Below are positions 33,713-45,488 of a stretch of 64,000 nt of DNA, in pieces. The stretch covers positions 1-64,000 of the forward strand of contig SAUG01000101.1 in the NCBI GenBank assembly GCA_011316305.1, in the 5' to 3' direction. This stretch comes from Rusavskia elegans (taxonomy: Eukaryota > Ascomycota > Lecanoromycetes > Teloschistales > Teloschistaceae). Within the stretch, counting starts at the first letter, position 1; the number at the start of each line of letters is the position of its first letter. The notes below the pieces were generated by a model. The model saw nothing but the letters and a program-made list of their open reading frames with translations. It was not told the DNA's origin and made no database searches. The position numbers were made by a program, and so were the translations under genes.

Positions 33713-35627
33713 ATGCTTGCTGCTCTGCTGTCAACAGAATGGCGTCGATGGCTTTTTATCGATCTGAAAAGCATCTCTCTACTTGCTGCTCTTCTGGTTT
33801 CGTCGGTTCTTGGCTATCATGTCATACACAATCGATATCTTCACCCACTGCGACGCTTTCCCGGCCCATTTTGGGGCAGTCTCACAGACTTCTACAACAC
33901 ATATCTTTTCGGGACGGCTCAGGTTCATCTTAAGATGCTGCAGCTCCACGAAAAGTATGGTGAGTACCATATTCGATATATTTACAGGCCATGAAGCTGA
34001 GCAACGTACATGCTAGGTCCCATCATCCGCATCTCTCCCAATCTACTTTCCTTCAGCGATCCTTTCCTTTTGCCAGCGATTTATCACCGGCGCGTCGAGA
34101 AGACACCGTTCTATAGCGCTGCGATAACAGGGGAGATGCCTCCTCTCGTCTTAACGCAATCTGGTGGCGAACATACAACTAAATTGAAAATACTAAGCCC
34201 AACTGTAGGTCCGTCCCGAAGCAAGGTTGGCGCATTCTAATATTACCAGTACTCGATGAGCAATATCAAGCTCCAGGAAGCCACCGTGGATGAGTGTATC
34301 CAGAAGACGATCGAAGTGTTTTGTGCCGAGTTTGTTTCCAAAGGCTGTGCTCTTGACTTGGCCGATTACATCAGGTACAGACACTCCACGCATTGCATCT
34401 GTTTGCTGCAAAGCCACTTATTGGGCAAAGGAAAGATGGGTTTCCACGATGACTGACAATCACAGATGGCATGTATACGACACCGTCACCAAGATGGTGT
34501 ATGGCGAGTCCACGGAAATGGTTGCGCAAGGCAAAGAAGTCGATGGCTTGATCTCTGAGTGGCATCGAGTCTTTACTCTCGGAGCTCTAGTCGCATCATT
34601 ACCCTGGCTCATCAATCCACTGATACACCATCCGCTACTCAAAAGATTTTTGATGCCCTCTAAACGTCAGACCACAGGAAGCGGTCACGTCATGCTGGTG
34701 AGAAACCGAACCCTGAGAGCGTTCTTTCTGCTTTGCCATCCCGCGTAAAAATTTGCCAACCGACGTACCAGTCACACGAGAAGATGTTCAAACGTCGACT
34801 TAGCAAACCCTTCCTAGCCCGCCCAGGCAACATATTAGACAGGTAGGTGCTCAAAGAACATGCGCTGGCCGGACTGTCCTTAGTATCATTTCCAGCTTCC
34901 TTCGCACCAAAGATACCCATGGGGATACCCTAAGCCCACAAGCGGCCGAGTACGAATGCTTCATATTCACTGTTGGAGCTCAAGACACTACAGCAGCCTT
35001 CATGAGCGCCTTTGTGGACCACATTTTGCGCAACCCTCACGTCAAAACTCAATTACTCAGCGAGATCGACCTTTTTGCCCGAGCGGGCAAGATCTCCTCC
35101 CCTGTGGTCAGCTATGAAGAAACCACGGCTATGCCGTACTTTATGGCATGTTGTCAAGAGACTCTTCGCGTCTCTCCATCAGTGTCCATGATCTTGCCGC
35201 GGTACGTGTCTCAGGGCGGCATGCGTATAAATGCAACCTGGATTCCAGAAAACACAGAGATATCAGCAAATCCTTTCGTGCTTCACCGAAATAAAAGTGT
35301 ATTCGGAAAGGATGCAGACTCTTTCGAACCCGATAGATGGCTTAATGATATCAAGCAGGTCCGAGTGATGGAAAAGTACTTCTTCGCATTTGGCTACGGA
35401 AGCCGAAAATGTATTGGACGACATCTCGCCGTTTTCGAGGCCCAAAAGTTCCTCGTGCAGGCAAGTTGACCACTTCTGTCGACCCTTCCTATGAGGCTGA
35501 TGATAGTTCGGAATAGTTGTTCCGAAGCTTTGACGTGCAGTATTGCCGCCGAGAAAAACCTTGCCGGGTTGAGAATTGGGGAATCAATGTCTACTTTGAG
35601 CAGTACGTGCGGCTCACACGGAGGTAA
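33713..35627 (+). CDS. Cytochrome P450 monooxygenase
   Basis: Predicted to encode 512 residues from seven exons: 33713-33959, 34017-34204, 34250-34374, 34466-34697, 34772-34842, 34896-35460 and 35517-35627. An N-terminal membrane anchor (about residues 18-38) is followed by a proline-rich hinge (LRRFPGPFWG). All signature motifs are intact: I-helix GAQDTTA (315-321), ExxR as ETLR (376-379), FEPDRW (431-436) and the haem loop FGYGSRKCIG (453-462) with Cys460 as the iron ligand. The last intron is of the GC-AG type (GCAAGT donor at 35461), and the frame requires it. The enzyme should sit in the endoplasmic reticulum membrane and oxidise a small molecule. Overall layout is like pisatin demethylase or benzoate 4-monooxygenase-type fungal P450s, but the substrate cannot be inferred. 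Neighbours are two methyltransferases and a thioesterase. Confidence 0.92.
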
Positions 35628-36191
35628 ATAGTGCCAAGAGCTAGAAGATCCAAGTTCCCCGATTGGAGTTCCGAAAGACTGGCGGGGAGGAGCATAGCAT
35701 AGCTGCCATTCGTGTAAACCAAGCCCCTCAAGCTGCCGCCGACGTCCCTCGTTGCATCATACCCCGATGAAGCACCATCATTGAAGCGCTTATCACTCGG
35801 AGTAGATGAAGTCTGGAAAAGGACTGCAGTGCGGTACTCACGACATGTCCGAGAGTGCATTGCACATGCATCACCTTCCATGCAGTGAACGCTTTTTCGT
35901 GGCACGTGCATGGATTTTGACTTTGACAGCATGAGACTGCTGATGCAACCTCATGCACCGATGGCAAGGCTTACCTCGGAGGGTGGGATGGTGATTTTGT
36001 AAGGCCGAATCTGTTGCAGAAGCCGCAAATCGCTTGATGTTTCGGGACTGGGGCAAGAGCCTAGGCCCGATGGGCACTGAAAGCACATTTTCGCCAAACT
36101 CTTCGATTTTCAGTGTTCGGTGTTGCTCAAGGCTTGTTCTCGACGAAATTTCACAGTCTTGCTCGTTGCTTCGTATCTTCATCCGAATAGA
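35628..36191. other. Intergenic DNA, P450 to AusD-like methyltransferase
   Basis: Only short, overlapping open frames without recognisable features occur here. It probably holds the P450 3' end and the promoter of the next gene. Confidence 0.5.
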
Positions 36192-37132
36192 ATGGTCAAT
36201 GAATCCGATACTGCGCCATTGCCGTTCTTTCGAGACAAGATAGGCCCTCGACTGAAACCACAAACAAGGTTCCTGTTTGAAAATTACAGTGGCATCGCTC
36301 CCGAAGATGTTGAATCTCATCTACACGACATAGTGAGCGTTCCATGCGAACATATCATCCAATCGTGATCTCCCTTCCATTGACTTCAAACAAAATACTG
36401 GCTAATGATTCGCCACAGCGGGATCGAGCCTGGTCTCTCCAAAAATACCCATGCATTGGTCAATGGCTATTTCTTCTCCCACGCATGCCAGAACTACCCT
36501 GGTACCCCGAAATTGTCAATCGACTTCAGCATGGATCCTCGCTGCTTGACATTGGATGCTGTTTTGGCCAAGATCTACGTTTCCTGGCCGCCGATGGGGT
36601 GCCGACTGTCAACATGTACGCATCAGATATTGTGTCTGAATTTTGGGATCTCAGCTTCGATCTCTTCCGCGACAAACCCTTCTTCGATGCACATTTCATC
36701 GAGGCCGACATTCTAGATGCTGAGTCGCCCTTAAAAGAGCTCAAGGGAAAGCTGGGTATCCTCTTGGCGAACCAAGTCTTCCATCTCTTCAACAGAGAGC
36801 GTCAAGTAGCGATGGCCAAGAACCTTGTCTACCTCGGTACCATGGACGCTTGGATTGTCGGATGGCAGGTTGGCAGTAGCCATGGAAGAGCCCTACCTGT
36901 CGCAACGCAGACCGGTGGGCAAAGTGGTTCAGCTGGCAGTGACACGAAGTTATTTCATAACGATCAGACCTGGCAGGAGTTGTGGCAGCAGGTGGGAGAG
37001 GAAACTGGTACAAAATGGTCAGTTGAGACATCAATGCAGCCTCTGGAGGAGTGGGGCTACGAGAACGAAGACACAGCTTGGATGGGACCTGGGGCCACAG
37101 GCTTTGAGTACATTTGTCGTCGGATCGGCTGA
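36192..37132 (+). CDS. AusD-like methyltransferase (meroterpenoid-cluster type)
   Basis: Two exons, 36192-36332 and 36419-37132, joined across an 86-bp intron, predict 284 residues. The join gives HLHDI-RDRAWS, which restores the conserved region before YPCIGQW. Motif I is LLDIGCCFGQDLR (about residues 89-101), with the double-Cys form CCFGQD typical of the AusD/Trt5/AndK group that methylates polyketide-terpenoid acids. Further family blocks are FIEADILD, ANQVFHLFNRERQ, LVYLGTMDAWIVGWQVG and TGTKWSVE. The start at 36192 (MVNESDTAPLPFF) gives the usual length. An upstream in-frame extension lacks an ATG in good context. The donor is GTGAGC and the acceptor is CCACAG. Function is probably O-methylation of a carboxylate on a cluster metabolite. 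The substrate is not known, and no matching synthase is visible in the window. Confidence 0.88.
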
Positions 37133-37201
37133 AAGATGACCATCGAGACGGTCAGAGCAGCAAGAAAGCGAATTTGTATGGATACAAGCTGCAGCTTCTC
37201 G

Positions 37202-37981
37202 TCATAGCTTTGCACCTGGTTCTCGCTCTTCGCTTCTCTTCCTGCTAGCGCTTGCAACTCGCAGCTTGTGATGCTCGCAGATACAATACTTCTTTGGGTT
37301 TCCAACACGCGTAATAGACCCAACTACGAGACTCGCCATCTCTCCCATCTGCAAAACCCGACACTCGACTCGTACAGTAGCTGGTAGTTTCAACGGCCGT
37401 AGGTATGTAATATTAAGGCTTCGCGTTATGCCACCTGGAGGATTGAATCTGGTCAAGTATAAGCCGGATCTTGCACATAGGGGTCCAGAGAAAAGCCACC
37501 CTTCGGATTCGACATCATATGAGTCCATCGGTATGAATGCTGTTGACGTAAATTGGTCTAAAAGTACTTGAGCCACCTTGTTCTTGTCTCAATATCATGA
37601 TCATTCTCACGGACCAAGGATCAGAGCAGCGGCTCCACCATGCAAAAGTCCTACGCAAAGATTAACGTGAGGTCAACGACGAGGTGAAGTCGCCTGGAGA
37701 CGATGATGCCCACTGGCCTTACCAGCACCGTTAGAGTATTGCATCCCAACTTCTATCTCGACAACCGCGAATCCGGATGAGCAAGCCTCTATTACACGCG
37801 CTCTGCTCATCAAATCCAAATCGAATTGCTGTGTGCCGTTGGAATCCAAGGACCCGGACTCTCGTGGAAGCTCAGACGAGATGGTTTGGCTTCTTTTCGT
37901 GGCTGCCTGGCAGAACCACTCGAAAGTACGACGGACCTTAGCTACTGCCTGATCTTCGGGCTTGTGATCAATAGCAGGCAT
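37202..37981 (-). CDS. Hotdog-fold acyl-CoA thioesterase (4HBT superfamily)
   Basis: Three exons (37981-37723, 37650-37615 and 37557-37202) predict 216 residues. Splicing yields NGAGLLHGGAAALILDQFTS, where LHGGAAALILD is the active-site helix motif (HGG...D/E) of the 4HBT family. It is followed by GITRSLNITYLRPLKLPATV and CEHHKLRV, the usual second half. An optional 42-bp in-frame intron (GTGCAA...CTCCAG, within about 37434-37475) would shorten the loop before GITRS and bring the spacing closer to relatives. I cannot decide between the two forms. The donor of the second intron is GTCCGT. The gene lies tail-to-tail with the AusD-like methyltransferase, 69 bp apart. The product likely hydrolyses acyl-CoA thioesters in the cytosol or an organelle. 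A role in the metabolite locus is inference from position only. Confidence 0.82.
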
Positions 37982-38500
37982 GGTTATATAGATCTGTCGT
38001 TAAGTGGTCAGCGATAAGGGTCGATGAAATACAATGGCACGTGAACCTTGACAGCGGGCTTTCAGGGTGGGACGAAAGATTCAGCACGTTTGAGATACGA
38101 CTGAAAGCCAAATGCTGCAAGCAAATCATGCCAGGTGGATTTGCGACTTGTCTTTTGCTTGACGAGCCGCGCAGTGAGGGCGGCACTCTAGAATACCTTA
38201 AGTAACTTGGCCCGCGCCTATGACTCAAATGGGGCACGCGCAGCCAAGGAGGGGGGCACCGTTAGCATGACCCGAAGTAATCATGGCTTGCTTACTAAGC
38301 TATAGAAAGGGTTGCCGGTCGCGTCGGCTAGCGGCCTGTCGTCCGAACATTGAGGCCGACTACTTAGTAGAGGAGACGCGCGGACAGCGTCAAGTAGCGT
38401 CTTGGCATCATGTTCGTTCAATTAACCCTTCGGAAGAAGCTTTACTAATTGGGAATGCCTAACGTTTGAGTTGCGTTAAAGACCTAATTCTTGCTTAGTA
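37982..38500. other. Intergenic divergent promoter region
   Basis: This 519-bp region lies between the start of the thioesterase gene (minus) and the start of the metallophosphoesterase gene (plus), so it should contain both promoters. I see no convincing TATA box or operator. Confidence 0.5.
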
Positions 38501-39540
38501 ATGGCCAGACCAAGCATCTCAAGACCAATCGTCAACGCAACTTCTGGACCATTTGCAGACAAGCAGCTCACCACATTGCAACTATTCAAGGAATCGCCTC
38601 TGAAGTTCTTCACCGAGCGAATGTACCGTTGGCGAACGATACCGCAGTCTACAGTGACGCTGAAAAATCCTCTTCGAGTCGTGTGTATTTCCGATACTCA
38701 TGATCTGCAGCCCCAGTTGCCAGATGGGGATCTTCTACTTCATGCAGGTGATCTCACAGGTCGAGGAACCTTTGGCCAACTGCAAACCCAACTGGACTGG
38801 CTGAACAAGCAAAGTCATCGCCACAAGATTGTCATCGCTGGTAACAAAGGCCCGGGATTGGAGCACAAGGGGTATGTCTAATAGTTCGTCTAGGGAATCA
38901 TGATCTTCTCCTGGATGACAACTTCGACCAGCCAGGAAGACTTGATCGCAATCCTGGCCAGGAACGCAAAGACTTGAACTGGGGCTCGCTTATCTACCTT
39001 CAGAATGAGTCGGCCACCCTTGAATTTCCTAGCGGTCGGAAATTGAAGGTCTATGGATCACCTTGGACCTCCCAATTCGGCACATGGGCTTTCCAATATC
39101 CGCCAATCCGTGACGTCTTCTCTACAACGGTTCCTCCAGGCACTGATATTTTTCTCACACATGGTCCACCAAAATACCATTTGGACTTAGTAAATGCCAG
39201 AGGCCACCAAGGCTGCCCGCATCTGGCGAAAGAGGTGTGGCGGAATCACGACGCCTTGAAGTTGGTAGTATTCGGTCACATCCATGAGGGTCATGGAAGA
39301 GAGGATATACCGTTTGACCGTAGCCAACAGCTGCGTGAGGAGATCCTTCTCGGGCTATCGGGCCTCATGTCTTTCGTCGAGCTAGCATTGCGGCTTCTGT
39401 TCGAGCGATTGAGCCTGCTGCTCTCGTCAGAGAGGAGTCCGGAGTTCGGCAAGCAAAGAGGTGTGACTCTGGTCAATGCTGCCATTGCTACGAGGCCATG
39501 GGAAAACGACTCGAAAGTTCCAATAGTCGTTGAGATTTAG
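38501..39540 (+). CDS. Calcineurin-like metallophosphoesterase (MPPED-type)
   Basis: Two exons (38501-38840 and 38894-39540) around a 53-bp intron predict 328 residues. The ordered metal-ligand motifs are complete. They are SDTHD (residues 64-68, DxH), HAGDL (81-85, GDxx), AGNHD (113-117, restored by splicing), THGPP near residue 198 and GHIHEGHG (GHxH) near residue 237. These define a class III metallophosphoesterase with a two-metal centre, most like the fungal and animal MPPED1/2 group (UPF0046). A hydrophobic stretch near residues 260-290 (LSGLMSFVELALRLLFERLS) interrupts the C-terminal part and may be an insertion helix. The C-terminal VTLVNAAI block is typical of the group. The physiological substrate is unknown. 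MPPED proteins hydrolyse small phosphodiesters in vitro. Confidence 0.9.
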
Positions 39541-40399
39541 TTATCGATACCGAAGCTGGCTTCATCAGTACTTTGGTCCTGAAGATGTTTAGACCATTGG
39601 AAAAGCCTGTGACTTTCCGAAGACTGTGCGCTCTGCTTCATTGGTTTTTACGAGGATTTATGCCAGGGCGGTCTGTTGCACAGGGGCACAGAAGCTCGCT
39701 GACAACCATGTTCATTTTCGGCCTCTGAACGGTCCAACACATCAAGCCTTGTTGCCTCCTTGGTTTGGTCTGGAGGTTATTGAATGCAGCTGGCTTCCTA
39801 CCAAAACTTTGGGTAATTTACTCCGACAGCATTTATTTCCACATCTGGCAGACACTACGAAGGGCATGCTTGCTCGTCACCAAAGCTCATCGCTAGTAGA
39901 CTCTCCCTGTATGGTGCGAGGTTTGTTCCAAGGGTCTGGACACGTAGCTATGACGCACTGATCGAGATTCTGGTGGTGGAATTGTCAGAACGAAACGAAA
40001 CCCTGGTTACCGGGCAATCCATGATTGGATTTCTTCGTACGGCTAAGCTTGGAGAGCGTACTATAGTGTTCAGTATCCATACTCGCATATTTGGAGGCCT
40101 TCAAAATCCCAGGTGTGAATCAAAAGAGCCCAACAACAATCCGAAAACCCCTTAGCTTCTTTAGCAGCGATCGTCACCGTATCATCATACCCCTTGGCCA
40201 GAACACAACCATTTCTTCAGAAAAACTCGTTAGCGCAGTACCTTTACTTCCCCCTTCAACACTTGCGGAAAGGAACGGTTGACAGCCACGAGTGGGTCGT
40301 CGTAATCGCCATTCGGGCTGGGGCGTACGACACGAATGACAAACTATGCTCGGACCTGGCTAACGACGTGTGTTCCGATCAAAGACTAGACATGCTCCA
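39541..40399. other. Intergenic DNA, no supported gene
   Basis: Short open frames (a 111-codon frame at 39626-39961 is the longest) have no recognisable domain or signal sequence. The two flanking genes converge here, so only 3' ends are expected. Confidence 0.5.
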
Positions 40400-41555
40400 T
40401 CAGGTACAATTAGGCGTGGAACATGTGCCATCCCGATCACAGGTCCCATTAGCACAGCAGGAAGGGCTTTCAGGCGTACAGCCATTCTCGTTGCAATTGC
40501 ATGTCACGGTCCCGGGCGATCCTTCGTCACCTGGTTGCTTCTCTAGTTGTGCTTGAACGTAGTCTCGTCCTTCCTTGTATTTGGACTTGCAGAAGGATGA
40601 AAAGTAGGTGCCGACCGGGTCCTCGTCGGTAATCTTCTTGAGCTCTGCACCTGCGTTGTCAGCTGTTGTCTCGACTTTGCTTTTGAAGTCTCCGAGGTAT
40701 CCATCGATCGCCTTTAGATAGTCGTTCCACTGGGAATCGAGGTCGGTGTCTGTGTTGTCCTGATGCCTCGTCAGTCTGGCGTACAGATTGAAGACTTCGG
40801 GGTTTACTCACCTCGACGACTTTCTTGAACACTGCTTCTTTTCCAAGGTTGATTTTTTCGGCAACTCCGAGCAGGTTGTCCAGGACAGCTACTTCGAATT
40901 AGCTTGGGCTTGCAAACAGCAACAGGGTTTGAGCTTACTGATCTTCCCAGCTACGCTTTTGCAATTGTCGGTATCATCTCCATTGACTGCTTTTTTGGCT
41001 GTTTCCCATGCATCGTCGGAGATCTTCTTAGCATCATCGTTGAACTTTCGATTCTTGTCATCAAATGCCGATTGGACAAGTATGAGTTCAAGAACGTGAT
41101 CCACAACAAATCTGCGTCCTTGGTCTTTGTCTTTTGGCGCAGGAATATTTTTTTCGCCTCTTTCTGTGGTGATTGTAACCTCGAGCTTCGTTTTCGATTC
41201 GTCAACTTCGTTCCACTCGACATTATCCTGATCTAGGTAGACTGGACGGGGTTCTTTACCTATGACAGACTCATGTTAGCTCTACCAGTTCGAGCAGTGG
41301 CAATCAATGTATTGTGCAATGTGACTATGCAAATTGAAGTCGAGATGCCATCACCATAACTGGCGGAAGTGATGACTTACATGTCCTTAGCTTTCCAGTA
41401 CCAGCGGTGCCTGCTTCGGACTCTGGTGTGATATCACTCTGCCTTTTCTCTAGACGAAAGCCAGAACGATCATCAGGAACCGCAACGCCAATCACACTAG
41501 TGATAGAACCAAGAGAACAAGCAGCCAGGAGGGCGCACAGCTCGTTGAGCCTCAT
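40400..41555 (-). CDS. Secreted pro-protein with cysteine-rich C-terminus, function unknown
   Basis: Four exons (41555-41381, 41259-40939, 40888-40812 and 40759-40400) predict 310 residues. A signal peptide is clear (MRLNELCALLAACSLGSITS, about 20-25 residues). A Lys-Arg at residues 37-38 in LEKRQSD is the classical Kex2 processing site of fungal secreted pro-proteins. The mature part is acidic and helical, with many Asp and Lys residues (DDAKKISDDAWETAKKAV, DNTDTDLDSQW, DFKSKVETTADNAGAELKK). The last 33 residues contain eight cysteines (C-x-C-x4-C-x6-CC-x4-C-x5-C-x4-C), suggesting a disulphide-bonded tail. Introns are 121, 50 and 52 bp, and the third exon has two possible acceptors three bases apart. 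I do not recognise the family. Secretion and a cysteine-rich end are compatible with an apoplastic effector or a wall-associated protein, but that is inference. Confidence 0.75.
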
Positions 41556-43144
41556 GTTGCTTCCTAGGTCTGATAGTCCGGGATGGGACGGCAAATATGA
41601 AGATGTGCTAATATTGATGAGATAAAAACGTTGGATGAAACGAGACAAAGGCGTCAAGTATTGACTGGCTTTGAAGAAAATAGAGACGTAGAGACTGAGG
41701 GCACGCAGGCTGCGACTACATATACTTGGAGGTCCGCCCATCATTGACCGAGATTCCTTGGATTTGCGAAGGTGTGCAGGCCAGGCAGTGGTTCTTGAAA
41801 CACGGACGCCTTGACTGACCAACGACAGCATTTTGGTGGCAGGAAGCTCGTCTACGTAGACAGGGGCTGTCGACCTTGCCATGCCACTGGTAGGTATTTT
41901 TGAACGACACCATAAGCTTCTGGTGAAAGATCTCGATGTCGAATTACCAGAGCCACTCGAGAGCACACAATATGTGCACAGTCATGTTGGTTTTGGAGGA
42001 ATCATTCAAGATTGTTGGCTTTCCTCCTGTTGGTCCCTGACGCCGCAGTCGTTCCGTGTAGATTCGCCTCGTATTCCGAGAATACTTCATGTCGAGTTCC
42101 ATTGGTACTTTAGCCGCGGGTAATACGGGTCGGTCCTGTGATCCAGCTGCTCCGCCGTAGAGGACAGAAACTACCCAAATCGATTTTCTTATTCTGGGGA
42201 GATCTCAGCCTCAGATGCAATCAACCAGCTCCTTTGGATACAGCATTACCGCCAAGAGCACGTAGATAGCACCAGAATTGTGAAAACAAAGTAAGAGTCT
42301 GTGGTACAAGGTAAGCATGAAGGCCATGGAGGTTGTGGAGCAGCTAATCTCGGCAAGGCGACGCAGCTGAACACAGCGGCTGGGGAAATGATTGTACAGT
42401 GTCATCTAAGGCGTACTCAATCCAATCTCGGACACCCTCAAGGGAGTCAAGGTGTTGAGCTCCGAAGCAGTCTATAATATCTCCGAGCAGCCAAACTTCT
42501 TGCGCCAAGGACGGCAAGGTGTTTAGGATGGATATTTGCATGTAAGTAAGCTGAAGTTTCAGCCTCGTTGCGCCGCGATGCTCTTGGAGTCATAATCGCC
42601 GAGGTTGCTGTCTCTCAGGCAGTCTGACACGTCAATAAATCTGTACAACCAGACGAAACATCTCTGACAGCCCCTTGAATTTCATCCCCAAAAAGATCAC
42701 GCAAAGGGTGTGGACCGGCGAGAGATATTGTTGTCGAGACCGAGTCAGTCGAGTCTCCTGACAACATGGGGGCGTCAGCAATGCCATGCTAATGACTGAC
42801 CTGGGGGCAGCAAGGTGGTCGTCGTCCCAAGGCAAAACGCCTGTGACGTCATCGACTAGGATTCTATCCCACACATGACGCAGAGACAACACTTTACAAC
42901 ACGATGCTTGCATCATGCATGGCATAGAAGCCGATAGCCTTCGCGGCTACTAGGACACGCCTGGACCGCCTAGGAAATTATGTTATTTTGTCGACCACAG
43001 ATCCTATGTCTCTAGCTCTCGCGTTGCAAGACTGCTGACTTCCGTGAAGACGATGCAGTCGGTCTGATCATGCTTTGGGGCCCTGCCATACTACCTCTCT
43101 ATGTCAAATTCACTGCTACTTGAGTCTATTATACTTGCGCTGCC
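41556..43144. other. 1.6-kb intergenic DNA between divergent genes
   Basis: This region should hold promoters for the secreted protein (minus) and the DUF4246 gene (plus). Short open frames at 42344-42541 and 42632-42925 (minus) have no recognisable features. I find no RNA gene or repeat. Confidence 0.45.
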
Positions 43145-45140
43145 ATGGCTTCAAGGAACCAGCGTGGTTGGATAGTTCCTGGCTTTCACCTTCCGCTGAA
43201 ATGGCAGCAAGAAGGGGGTTCTGGGCGCGACATTCATCGGAGTTTCCTGAACTCAGCTTTGGACGGCTCAGAAAACGGGTAAAGTCACCCCAACTGTAAG
43301 CCTTGGCCCCAGTCGCTGACATCACTGCAGCGGAGATGGTTTCAAGCCTCTTACGGTGGAAGAACGTTTGATGGTGTCATTGATGAACGAGCTTACCGAT
43401 GATCCCAGCTGGATTCACTTGATAAAAGAAACAGCCTTTCTAGAGGAGTGGAAACACCAGAGTCTGTGTCGGAATGACAGATTATCTCAAGAGATGCTAG
43501 ACTGGGTCTGTCGCTAGCGATCATTGCCTATCGAGCTGGGACTGACATCCCTTGCAGTGTGTGCGGGAAGTACAGGATAGAGCTACCGAACTTCACCAAG
43601 CTCAATTCATATCAGCTCTCGATCATGGAGTATACAAATCTGATACGATCGTCGGGTCCGCTTTGAACATAGGGTTGCGAAGCTCGCTCAGGCGCCTCGA
43701 GGGAGTCAGTGGACATCAACAGAATCACGGACCCGAAAGATTTCCGAATTTTATCGTGGATCCATGTCTATATCCATTGCGCTTCGGGCTAACAAGATAC
43801 TATTCGTCGCCTATGTCGACATTCGAGGACTCTATCAGACTGTCGGGAAAAGGCATCACAAAGAGTCTATTGCCCCCCAAGTTGGACGGTACGCTTGATG
43901 AGAGATGGTCCTACAAGATTGACAATGCCTGGTCCTTGAAATATCAGTGGCTTCCTTGTGATATCAGCTTCGAAGAGAAGACCGGCAAGCCTCGGTGCGT
44001 AGTAGCTGCAACTATCTAACTCCAATGGAGTCCAAAAAGCTAACGAGACAACAGTATCACAAGCTACATCAACAATGTGCACCCGTTGCTTGATCGGGGG
44101 CTTTACACCGTCGTCAAGGAGCTGCTATCTGCATTTATTCCGATGCTGAATAGTACGTTGATAGCTGTAAAAACACCACAGCTCTTCTATCCACGAATCG
44201 ACCCAGAAAAGCGGATAAGTCATCAAGACTGGCCAGATCCAGAGCCTGGGCCCTACCAGTCATACGAGTCTCGTCTCCGGTTGGGAAAGCTTACTGAAAA
44301 TCGAAACCTGCCAATATCTGTCCGCGTGGATCTGCAGAAGGAGTTCTGGGACATTGGTATCCAAGCGGTCATTCAAGTCTCCAGTATTAATCTAGATCAA
44401 GAAAAGCCAAACTACCCTGGTGAAGATTGGCATGTGCAAGGTCAGCTCGTAAGCAATACCGACCCCTATCACAACCACGCTAGCTGACGGACGCCGTAAA
44501 GAATGAACGCATCTGCGCTACTATAGTCTACTGCTACAGCTGCGAAAACATATCCGAAGCGTCTATATCTTTTCGGTACCGCTGCTCCAGCGAAGACCTC
44601 ATGTCGCTGAACACCCTTACCAGTACCACGAAGGCTACAGAAGAGGTATACGGAGTGGAGGATTTGAAACCGGCGGTACAAGAACAAGGTAGCGTGATGA
44701 TTCGAGAAGGCCGAGTGATAAGCTTCCCAAATGTGAGTGGTCGATATGGTGCCCTTCCCGTCATGTTGATGATGGCCAGGTCTTCCAAACGAAAATCAAT
44801 CCGATCAAGCTGCACCGTTCTGCAAAGACCGGCCATCTCAAAATGTTCGTCGTGCACCTAACCGACCCCAATCGACGCATCATGTCCACGTCGATGGTTC
44901 CCTGTCAACGGCGAGATTGGTGGGCTCGTGAAATCCGCCAAAAGGTCCCAGACTTGCGGCGATTACCCGCGGAGATTTTCGATAATATCATTAACGTAAG
45001 CTTCAAAGGAAGCATTGGTCGAACATACCTACGTTAGGACTGACTTCGTCTCTCTACAGAAGGTCGATGACTTTCCCATCTCAGCTATCCAGGCAGAAAG
45101 GATGAGAGAAGAGATGTTGCACGAGAGAGCAGAATTGTAG
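43145..45140 (+). CDS. DUF4246 family protein
   Basis: Seven exons (43145-43278, 43331-43505, 43558-43994, 44055-44448, 44502-44732, 44780-44995 and 45060-45140) predict 555 residues. Family landmarks appear in order. An IVPGFHLPL N-terminus is followed by LMNELTDDPSW, LDHGVYKSD, ITSYINNVHP, INLDQEKPNYPGEDWHVQGQ, NERICATIVYCY, EQGSVMIREGRVISFPN, and DPNRRIMSTSMVPCQRRDWW near the end. Each intron is 47-64 bp with GT-AG ends, and one donor is GTCTGT. The start at 43145 gives the conserved N-terminal block. DUF4246 (PF14033) proteins are widespread in fungi and have no assigned activity. The WHVxGQ/E...C block resembles a metal-binding turn of cupin or 2-oxoglutarate oxygenase folds, which I offer only as a possibility. 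No frameshift is visible. Confidence 0.92.
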
Positions 45141-45488
45141 GCCAACTACCCATTGAATATACGGTGATGTGCTGACATGGGGTAAAGCACTAAGCAGCAT
45201 ACCGAGGCAATGCTTTCACACACATTCAGCCTGATGAGTGATGCCAGGCGGTCTGATTATGGTAGGTGTGATGATGATGATGATAATGAGGAGGAGGCGG
45301 AGGAGGATTAGGAGAGCACTACTATCTCTGCAAAGCCTTAAGATCAGACACCTACTGTCTTCCCTAGCTCTCAAAATGGCTTGGCCTGCATCTTCGATTG
45401 GTGCGTGAGCCTAGAAAAGCCCCTATTGCGGGCACAAGCCTGTCGAGTGAATTACATCCACCATCTCGTAGATTCCCCTTCAGGATGA
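45141..45488. other. Intergenic DNA with a simple-sequence tract
   Basis: Converging gene ends. A purine-rich trinucleotide tract (GAT)n/(GAG)n of about 45 bp lies at 45268-45312. Nothing else was noted. Confidence 0.5.
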
